A DNA stretch of 64,000 nt from the NCBI RefSeq assembly GCF_021869535.1, contig NW_026262669.1, forward strand, positions 1,791,001 to 1,855,000, read 5' to 3'. The DNA comes from Mytilus californianus (taxonomy: Eukaryota; Mollusca; Bivalvia; Mytilida; Mytilidae). A model generated the notes under the pieces. It had not been told where the DNA came from and did no database searches. It worked only from the letters and a program-made list of their open reading frames with translations. Below, in pieces: positions 56,690 through 64,000 of this stretch. Position 1 is the first letter of the stretch. Every line of letters begins with the position of its first letter. Made by a program: the position numbers and the translations under genes.

Positions 56690-58005
56690 TGTTCCTTTGT
56701 TGTAGCCGCCTGCCATCTAATGCACTTTTTATATGTTCTATTGTAGTAGCCGCAATCGGGGTGTTCTTTTTACATTTTCCATTGTCATAGCCGCCTACCA
56801 TCTGGATACTCTTTTTATATGTTCTATTGTCGTAGACGCCTGTCATCTGAACGAACTTTTGAGATGTTCCTATGTCGTAGCCGGCTGCCATATTAAAGCA
56901 CTTTTTATATATGTTCCATTGTCGCAGACACCAACCGTTTAGAATCTATTTATTTGTGTTCTATTGCCGTAGCCGCATGCCATCTTAACGAGCTTTTTAT
57001 GTGTTCTATTATCGTAGCCGACTGCAATCTGAACGAACTTTTGAGATGTTCCATTGTCGTTGCCGTCTATAATCTAAATGCACTTTTTATATATTCTAAT
57101 GTTGAAGCCGCCGTCCATATGAATGAAAAGAATATATATTCTTTTGTCAAAGCCGCTTGCCTTCTAAACGTACATTTTATATGTTCCATTGTCTTTGTCG
57201 CCTGCCATCTCAATTCACTTGCTATAGGTTCCATTGTCGTAACCGCCCGTCATCTGAATGAACTTTTGAGATGTTCCTTCGTCGTAGCCGGTTGCCATCT
57301 TAAAGCACTTTGTAAATATATTTTTGTCTAAGTAAATTGCCTTTTTTAATATACATCTTATATGTCCCATTGGCGTAGCCGCCTACCATCTGAACGAACT
57401 TTTTAAAGGTTCCATTATAGTAGCCGTCTACCACCTGAATGCACCTTGTAAAGGTTTCATTATCGTATAGCCGCCTGCCATCTGAATGAGCTATTCTTAT
57501 TTCGAGTGTTGTAGCTTCCTACCATTTAGATGCACTTTTGAAATATCCTTTTGTGGAAGCAACTTGCCATCTAAATGTTCTTTTTATATGTTCCATTGTC
57601 GTAGCCGCCTGCCATCTGAACGAACTTTTCATATGTTTCTAGTGTAGCCGCCTGAAATCTGAACGCACTTTTGAAATATTCAATTGTCGTAGCCGCCTGC
57701 CATCTAGATGCACGTTTTAAATGTTCCATGGTCGTAGCCGCCTGCAATCTGAATGAACTGTTTATATGTTCCAGTATCATAGTCGCCTGCCATAAGAAAG
57801 AACTATTTATATGTTCTATTATCATAGCCGCCTGCCGACTGAATGAACTATTTATATGTTCCATTATCATAGCCGCTTGCCATCTGAATGCACTTTTTAT
57901 ATGTTCCATTATCATAGCTGCCTGCCATCTGAATGAACTATTTATATGTTCCATTATCAAAGCCGCTTGTCATCTGAATGAACTTTTTATATGCTTATTA
58001 TAGTT
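56690..58005. repeat. 45-bp minisatellite, about 29 degenerate copies
   Basis: TTTTATATGTTCCATTGTCG then TAGCCGCCTGCCATCTGAAT and GAACT recurs roughly every 45 bp. Copies differ widely at the left and become more alike near 57750-57970. The + strand frames read with a 15-residue period (..ACHLNELFICSI..) and - strand frames are open too. Coding is not supported. Confidence 0.93.
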
Positions 58006-58023
58006 AGACCCTACTGAATTCTT

Positions 58024-58110
58024 AAGCACGTGAGTTAATTTCTAGCTTCTTCGTGCGGACAGTTTTGCCTAATCTTTAGTTTTCAGTGAGTGCTTTGTTG
58101 GCCTTTTTGT
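58024..58110 (+). repeat. Dispersed repeat, family D, 5' part
   Basis: GCACGTGAGTTAATTTCTAG, CTTCGTGCGGACAGTTTTGC, CTAATCTTTAGTTTTCAG and TTTTTGTCGACAG. Confidence 0.6.
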
Positions 58111-58129
58111 CGACAGTAGTACTCAAGAT

Positions 58130-58300
58130 AAGGAGATAAGGCATGATTGCAAATGAGACAATTATCAACCAGATACCAAAAGAAGAGGATGTAAACAATG
58201 ATAGGTCTTCGTAATGGGCTTCGACAATGAGCAAACATATTTTATAGTTAGCTATAAAAAGCCTCGACATAACAATATATGTAACAATTCAAAAAACGCA
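58130..58300 (-). repeat. Dispersed repeat, family A, inverted, nearly complete
   Basis: GCATGATTGCAAATGAGACA, ATGATAGGTCTTCGTAATGG, CGACAATGAGCAAACATATT, AGCTATAAAAAGCCTCGACA and GTAACAATTC in order are the complement of a full family A element. This copy shows the family's continuous order where the 17188-17520 copy is interrupted. Confidence 0.8.
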
Positions 58301-58660
58301 ATCAACGACCTGATTGACGCTAAAGCAATAAACGAAAATCACACTTGGTAAACATGCAACTAAGTGTCCTTGCATGTCGATGTTTGTCTTCTTTGGAATA
58401 TTTTTTGAGTAGTAAGGGAAAGCTCATTGTTATCGTCTATTTCACCAAGAAATTGCGCACAGTTTTATTTGGCATGGCGACACAGTTCAAAAACACTGAC
58501 AGAGAATATTCTGTCCTGATAATAGTTATACATGGATGTAGTCAACATTTTGTACAAATCCTATAGACAACTTTTGAGTAAACGTTATGTAATGTTTATC
58601 ACATAGAGTTAGTTATTTGTACTACTGAAAAATAAATAGCCCAATAATTTATCATTTCTC
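58301..58660. other. Intergenic, nothing recognised
   Basis: A 73-codon frame (58345-58566) has no domain. Confidence 0.4.
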
Positions 58661-58912
58661 AGACCACCATGGACAAACACGCAGAATCCTGTAGCCCTCT
58701 GTGAAATAACATTTTAATGTGAATGGTGAATTATTTTAGTCTTAACGCTGTGGTCTGTAAATCATCAACAATTTATAAAATATCGGACCACCGTTGGGCA
58801 ACATGCAGAATCTTGTAGCCCTCTGTAAAATAACATTTTAATGTGAATGGTAAAATATCTTAGTCTTAATACTGTGGCCCGTGAAATTGTCAACAATTCA
58901 TAAAATATTTTG
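58661..58912. repeat. About 126-bp tandem duplication
   Basis: ACCACC(A/G)T, GCAGAATC(C/T)TGTAGCCCTC, AATAACATTTTAATGTGAAT and CAACAATT(T/C)ATAAAATAT occur twice in order. Confidence 0.9.
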
Positions 58913-59644
58913 TTTTGTTTGATTACCCTATGTGAAGTATTGGGAAGTAGCATGATTTATTCTTCTGATAAAATACATTTATCCAAATTTGAAGAATTGA
59001 ATGTTTACTTTTTACTGTGTGTTAAAAGACCCACGAACAATGGCAGCCATTTTGAAACTTGATTGATGCGTTCCTAAGTTGACATTTACATTATGGACAC
59101 AAACAAACAGACGTCCAATAAAATTAATGTCATAGCTCATCTGGGATCTGTAAGGACCGTTTAATAACACGTATATGCTGCTTTAGTAATCTGATGAAAA
59201 ATGTGAACACACCGCTGAGAGATGTCAAGAAATAACAGTAAACAAGATTTTTGAAAATGTCAGTTGACATTTTTGCAAAAACAATGCACTTCTCGAAAAG
59301 AAAACCCAGTCCCGTCTAGAATAAACTTTTCCTTAGTAGTCCTTGTTCAGTAATTTCGTAATCATTATTCTTTAAAGATTATTTTCAGGACCAGTTTTCT
59401 GCATGCATATGAATACGCCTGAAAGTTTTATTTTGATTCGGTTACGTATAACAATACAAATCGTAACTTGAACTCTTAGTCAGTTGTGTTGTGTGTCTGT
59501 GATGTACGTTTATACAATTTTGGCTTCTGGATCCCTATTAATGTCACAATATATATTAGTATAATAGTCCCAGCATCAACCTATTACGTCTGTTTGGGTT
59601 GCTTACCCAATTGTGTCAATTTAACAAAATATAAACAACTATCA
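58913..59644. other. Intergenic, nothing recognised
   Basis: No supportable feature. Confidence 0.4.
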
Positions 59645-59730
59645 TACAAGTGGGAGGTTTAGCTAGCTTTAAAACCAGCTTTAATCCACCATTTTCTTCA
59701 AAGAATGCCTGTACAAGTCAGGAATAAGAC
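59645..59730 (+). repeat. Dispersed repeat, family G
   Basis: AAGTGGGAGGTTTAGCTAGC, AAAACCAGCTTTAATCCACC and TGCCTGTACAAGTCAGGAAT match 42236-42330. Confidence 0.75.
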
Positions 59731-59907
59731 GGTTCTTTTCCAATTGTTCCTTTGGTTGATAAAGTCTCACGTTTGATTTTGTCTTTGAGTTCGGATTCTC
59801 TTTTATACATAATATAAAAACGGCATGCAAATATAGGATTTACGCAGCATATAATGAAATGCATCTTATGTCACAGTCAAATGTAATAGCATTCAAAACA
59901 CAACTAT

Positions 59908-60160
59908 GGGAGCGACCATTTGATTTTTAGGGGTGGGGGGGGGGGGGGGGGCGCTAGGATGAAAAATTGTGTCCTGCATTTTTTTTAAGTTTAAATCTCT
60001 GTCCTGCCTTTTTATTTTTCACTCTATTCGGAACTGCATTTTTTTCATTAGTTTTTTACATAAATTGTCATCTTGCTTTTTATTTTTTTTGCCAAGTTGC
60101 TCATCCTGCCTTTTTTTTCAAAACTCCTGTCCTGCCTATTTTTTTCAAATTTCATCCTAG

Positions 60161-60196
<36 letters not shown>

Positions 60197-60215
60197 TATC
60201 AAATGGTAGCTCCCT
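59908..60215. mobile_element. TIR element with poly-G/poly-C arms, copy 2
   Basis: GGGAGCGACCATTTGATTTT and AGGGGTG, then a run of about 17 G and GCGCTAGGATGAA, form the left arm. TTCATCCTAG, 32 C (60161-60192), TAAATATCAAATGGTAGCTC and CCT form the right arm. The interior carries the same TCCTGCCTTTTT-type words as copy 1. Open frames (59967-60209) ending in Pro runs are produced by the C tract. Confidence 0.88.
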
Positions 60216-60965
60216 AAAATGTTTTGCAGTGATTCAGTAGTTGATAAATATCGTTTTATATGAATGTATCTGACAATGCATTTGTAAGTTGCATATTTCC
60301 TGTTAAGTCAAATTGCCATGTTTATGTGTTTACTATGTTTCTTTTTATGAGTACTATAGATTTTAGATAAGAGATGCAACACTATTTGTGCAAATATTGT
60401 ATAATTATACCGAAGTAAAGTTAGGTGTCAAGCCTTTTATGGACTATGATCACAGTCACTTATACGTTTATCAAAAATATTGAAGTTTTATCAAACTTCT
60501 TGTCAATAAACTGTTTAATGTAAACATTGTCAATTATTTTCAAGTGTAAATTTTCATGTGAAGGTTTGTAAAACAAACACTAAATATCGGAGAGTCTCGC
60601 TGGTTACCGAGACATCACGTTTTATCAGAAAATTGGGTTTTTATGATTTGATTGTTTTTGGTTTTAAGACATGGCACGGTTGTTACTGACAGTGAACCCA
60701 TATTTGTCGATGTTATTTGGTTTATAGGCATTTCACATACTTTCATACCACTTATCTATTAAATAGATAAATCATGTCTTCAAATTACAGTGTCAATTTG
60801 TCCTCTTGCATCTACAATCATCTGTTCGATTAAGATGCCTCTAGTATATGTATGACTTCACTCTGCCAAAAATAATGTGACATGATTTGAACCTTAAGCA
60901 ATAATACACTCTAGAATACCCTTTCAGATAAAATAAATGCAATCAAAATAAATGAATAAACCAAG

Positions 60966-60969
<4 letters not shown>
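60216..60969. other. Intergenic, nothing recognised
   Basis: No supportable feature. Confidence 0.4.

Positions 60970-61016
<47 letters not shown>
60970..61016. repeat. (AG)n microsatellite
   Basis: About 23 uninterrupted AG dinucleotides. Confidence 0.95.
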
Positions 61017-61021
<5 letters not shown>

Positions 61022-61143
61022 CCAACATGCCACCATGGTGACAAACAATGTAACCCATAGTTATATTTGTATTCGTATTTTATGAAAGTTTTATGGTAAG
61101 GTTTATACAAACATGAGATGTATTATCAACACTTTCTTCATGT

Positions 61144-61425
61144 TTAAGGTGGTACCCAACACCTTGACTAATACTAATTTGGCTCGTTTAATTTTTCTAA
61201 AAATTTGACAAAATGTTTACTTTGACCCTTTGACAAAAATATATAAATTTCAAATAATTTGAACCAACCACTTTATCAGAAAAATTTCACTGGTTATATA
61301 GCAGTTTGACAAACACTAATGTTGATCATTGAGAATCTTGATATTTCCTTAACAATACAACATGATTAAAACGTTTAGCTGATTTTTACAGAGTTATCTC
61401 CCTGTAGTGTTAGGTACCACCTTAA
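61144..61425. mobile_element. piggyBac-like MITE flanked by TTAA
   Basis: TTAA (61144-61147) and TTAA (61422-61425) bracket a 274-bp element. Its ends, GGTGGTACCCAACAC and GTGTTAGGTACCACC, are inverted repeats matching at 14 of 15 positions. A TTAA target duplication is the hallmark of the piggyBac superfamily. There is no transposase frame. Confidence 0.85.
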
Positions 61426-61845
61426 TATGTTGTAGAAAATTGAAAAAGAAACTAACAAAAAAAAATTAAATTGCGTTTTCTTGTTGCAAGGATCAAGGTA
61501 AAATTTCATTCAATTATATCATTTTCAAACATCGAGATGAGACAAAGTCGTTATTTTGTCATTTAGATTTAAGTTAAGTCATATTACCAACAATATACGT
61601 TCGTTAAAACGTTTGGAAGATATTAACAGTTACTTCTCATTTAACAGGATATCAGGTAATATATCTAAATATTTGGCGAATCCTTTCAATCGTCTTTTTT
61701 TAAGAACATATGATAAATGACTTATGTCGCAACAACGCAATAAGTATGGTAAATTTCAATTAAAAGGATATCGAATTTTCAATAGTCAACTTTTATTTTT
61801 TTTAACTATCTCTAACAAACAGATGTTTAACAGGATGTTTCCATG
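61426..61845. other. Intergenic, nothing recognised
   Basis: No supportable feature. Confidence 0.4.
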
Positions 61846-62781
61846 TTTAATGAATGGAGAGTGAGATCCGTTCGTGACTGTTTTATACAATGTGCACTTG
61901 GTTTAGGCCTAGTAAGAAACGTAAGTGACTATTTTACACAACGTACACTTGGTTTAGGCCTAGTAAGAAACGTTAGTGTCTGTTTTACACAATGTGCACT
62001 AGGTTTAGGCGTAGTTAGAAACGTAAGTGACTGTTTTACACAACGTGAACTTGGTTTAGGCCTAGTAAGAAACGTTAGTGTCTGTTTTACACAATGTGCA
62101 CTTGGTTTAGGCTTAGTTAGAAACGTTAGTGTCTGTTTTACACAATGTGCACTTGGTTTATGCGTAGTTAGAAACGTTAGTGTCTGTTTTACACAATGTG
62201 CACTTGGTTTAGGCGTAGTTAGAAACGTAAGTGACTGTTTTACACAATGTGCACTTGGTTTATGTCTAGTTAGAAACTTTCGTGACTGTTTTATACAATG
62301 TGCACTGGGTTTAGGCGTAGTTAGAAATGTTAGTGTCTGTTTTACACAATGTGCACTTGGTTTAGGCGTAGTTAGAAACGTAAGTGACTGTTTTACACAA
62401 TGTACACTTGGTTTAGGTCTAGTTAGAAACGTTACTGACTGTTTTACACAATGTGCACTTAGTTTTGGCGTAGTTAGAAACGTTAGATACTGTTTTACAC
62501 AATGTGCACTTGGTTTAGACGTAGTTAGAAACGTAAGTGACTGTTTTACACAATGTACACTTGGTTTAGGTCTAGTTAGAAACGTTAGTGACTGTTTTAC
62601 ACAATGTGCACTTGGTTTAGGCGTAGTTAGAAATGCTAGTGACTGTTTTACACAATGTACACTTGGTTTAGGCCTAGTTAGAAACGTAAGTGACTGTTTT
62701 ACACAATGTCCACTTGGTTTAGTGGTATTTAGAAACTTAAGTGACTGTTTTATACAACACATCCTTATTTTAGGGATATAA
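61846..62781. repeat. 51-bp minisatellite, about 18 copies
   Basis: GTTAGAAACGTAAGTGACTG, TTTTACACAATGTGCACTTG and GTTTAGGCGTA form the unit, which is notably regular. A + frame of 312 codons and a - frame of 277 codons run over the same array with a 17-residue period. The + frame opens with an ATG and repeats VVRNVSDCFTQCALGLG. Two-strand openness and the absence of splice-linked flanks argue for non-coding satellite DNA, though transcription cannot be excluded. Confidence 0.93.
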
Positions 62782-63000
62782 AATTACGTTAAATACTGTT
62801 TTTACATGACACATTTTTGGTTAAAACGTAGTAAGATGCATTAGTGACTGTTTCACATGACACATTCTTGTTTAAGGTGTATATATTAAGTTACGTTAGA
62901 TTCTGTTTTACATACCACATTTTTGTTTAAAACGTAGTTAGATACAATAGTGACTTTTTTACATGAAACATTGTTGTTTTAGTTCAGTGAATGTTTTACA
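62782..63000. repeat. Decayed edge of the 51-bp array
   Basis: About four strongly diverged units (ACTGTTTxxACATGACACAT with GTTTAAxxCGTAGT) continue beyond the stop codon of the regular part. Confidence 0.7.
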
Positions 63001-63084
63001 GAAAATATTCCCTAAACAAAAAGTTAGGAAAGCTCCTTGCACCGGTAAGGTCAACTTTCTTTGCTAGATGTGGGTTAATGAAAG
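63001..63084. other. Intergenic
   Basis: Nothing recognised. Confidence 0.3.
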
Positions 63085-63130
63085 AATGCTGGTTGCTTAA
63101 CGTTCAGTAGCAAATATGTCATGCATGTTG
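63085..63130 (+). repeat. Family E fragment
   Basis: TGCTGGTTGCTTAACGTTCA, GTAGCAAATATGTCATGCAT; the 5' block of family E. Confidence 0.65.
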
Positions 63131-63964
63131 ATAATGAACCATATGGGTATTAAAGAACATATAGATAAAGGGTAAAAACTTATCATAGATACAAGGTTAT
63201 GCCAGAAGACTCATTAATGGTATTATATAGGCTATTAAGAGTAAAACACTTCTTCGTTTTTCCGTCAGAAACTTGGATTTGTATTTCTATAAAAAGCGTT
63301 ATATTGGATCATTTCCGTGTTGTATTGATACCGATGCATGTATGGCAAAAAAAAAAATCACAAATAATTAACAAATAATTTGTTTGGTGGCCTACAGTGA
63401 TTTTGTTTGTTGGAGTAGTTTTGTCATTTTTGTCATTTTCATTTGAGAAGCTCTGGAAGGCGGAACAATATTGAAGTGATATTTAATAAATGAGCCTCAT
63501 TATTCTGCAAACAGTATCTATAAACGATACTGAGACATCAAAGGGTACCGACTTTATGATTATTTACTATCATTAACTTTGTACAATATTATTTTCTCCT
63601 TACTCTGTACGGTACATTTATTATATATACATTTTTACCAAGTTTTAAATCCTGTTTTGTACAAAAGAAAGAGTAAATATTTTTGAAAGAAAATAACGTG
63701 TTATGTTAAATGAAATAATTTCAATAGACACACAATGATTTTGCAATAAGAAGAAAACTTTTCAGAGGAAGATTGCTTACAGTAAATTTAAATTTCTTTT
63801 ATCCAATCAGACTTTCATACATTGTTAGATAAAATACTATACAATTTTTTTAAAGCTGCACTGCCGGTCAACACAGTAAAACATTGACAAAAGAGAAGCT
63901 TTAACACCGGAAAAAACTTCAAGTGCGGACTTTCATTCATAGTTAGATAAAAATAAATAATAAA
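63131..63964. other. Intergenic, nothing recognised
   Basis: No supportable feature. Confidence 0.4.
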
Positions 63965-64000
63965 TTTGGTGCATCCAAAGTGCTTTTCTGTATTTTACTT
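63965..64000 (-). repeat. Family B fragment at the window edge
   Basis: GCATCCAAAGTGCTTTTCTG then TATTTTACTT parallels the middle of the inverted family B copy at 9485-9520. It is cut by the end of the window. Confidence 0.55.

Noticed and set aside
59967-60209. 80-codon frame ending in a polyproline stretch
   Set aside because: It is produced by the 32-C tract of the TIR element.
61843-62781. 312-codon frame as a real repeat-protein gene
   Set aside because: The opposite strand is open for 277 codons over the same units and the translation has no recognised fold. Kept only as a finding to test.
1-64000. tRNA genes
   Set aside because: I looked for B-box-like GGTTCGAATCC words paired with an acceptor stem and found none that fold convincingly. 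A covariance-model scan would be decisive.

Overview
This is a gene-poor, AT-rich eukaryotic window, most probably from a bivalve mollusc and most likely a mussel (Mytilus). The evidence is spliceosomal introns with GT/AG borders in the one convincing gene, the density of short dispersed repeats, and several repeat families I recognise from memory as abundant in mussel DNA. I could run no database search, so the taxon is an inference.

The only gene I can defend is on the + strand at 25450-28252. Its four coding exons join in phase to give a predicted 467-residue protein. That protein is rich in Ser/Thr-Pro sites, has a bipartite-type nuclear localisation signal, and has a short coiled coil near its C-terminus. 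I do not recognise the family. There is also one 5'-truncated remnant of a non-LTR retrotransposon reverse transcriptase (41017-41328) and an antisense fragment of the 28S rRNA 3' end (44788-44868).

The rest is repeat DNA. Letters used below for dispersed families: A contains GTTGTCTCATTGGCAATCA; B contains GAGCGTTCCTGGTGA; C contains CGTTTCGTCTACAAAAGACT, and C2 is a variant containing GATGCGCATTTCGACAA; D runs from GAGCACGTGAGTTTACC to GGTATCTTTCGCC; E contains TTGGTTGCTTAACGTCCAGT; F runs from AAGTCAGGAATATGACAG to GTATTTTTGTTATTTTAC; G contains GGGAGGTTTGGCTAGC.

Layout. 0-5.5 kb: short repeats, then a 72-bp tandem array grown inside a family A element. 5.5-10.7 kb: nearly featureless. 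10.7-11.9 kb: a roughly 108-bp tandem array broken by three separate insertions. 12-25 kb: scattered families A-E and a foldback element. 25.4-28.3 kb: the gene. 28.3-36.1 kb: small tandem arrays and an hAT-like MITE. 37-44 kb: a TIR element with poly-G in its arms, the retrotransposon remnant and families C, A and G. 44.8 kb: the 28S fragment. 46.5-47.2 kb: a non-autonomous Helitron. 49-58 kb: large minisatellites, including a higher-order array of 36-bp units repeated about every 860-890 bp. 59.9-63 kb: a second poly-G TIR element, a TTAA-flanked MITE and a 51-bp array.

Many long open frames in the arrays occur on both strands because the period is a multiple of three and the unit lacks stops. 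I treat these as non-coding. The main interest of the window is a set of readable mobile-element and tandem-array events in which both the intact and the altered states can be compared inside the window itself.
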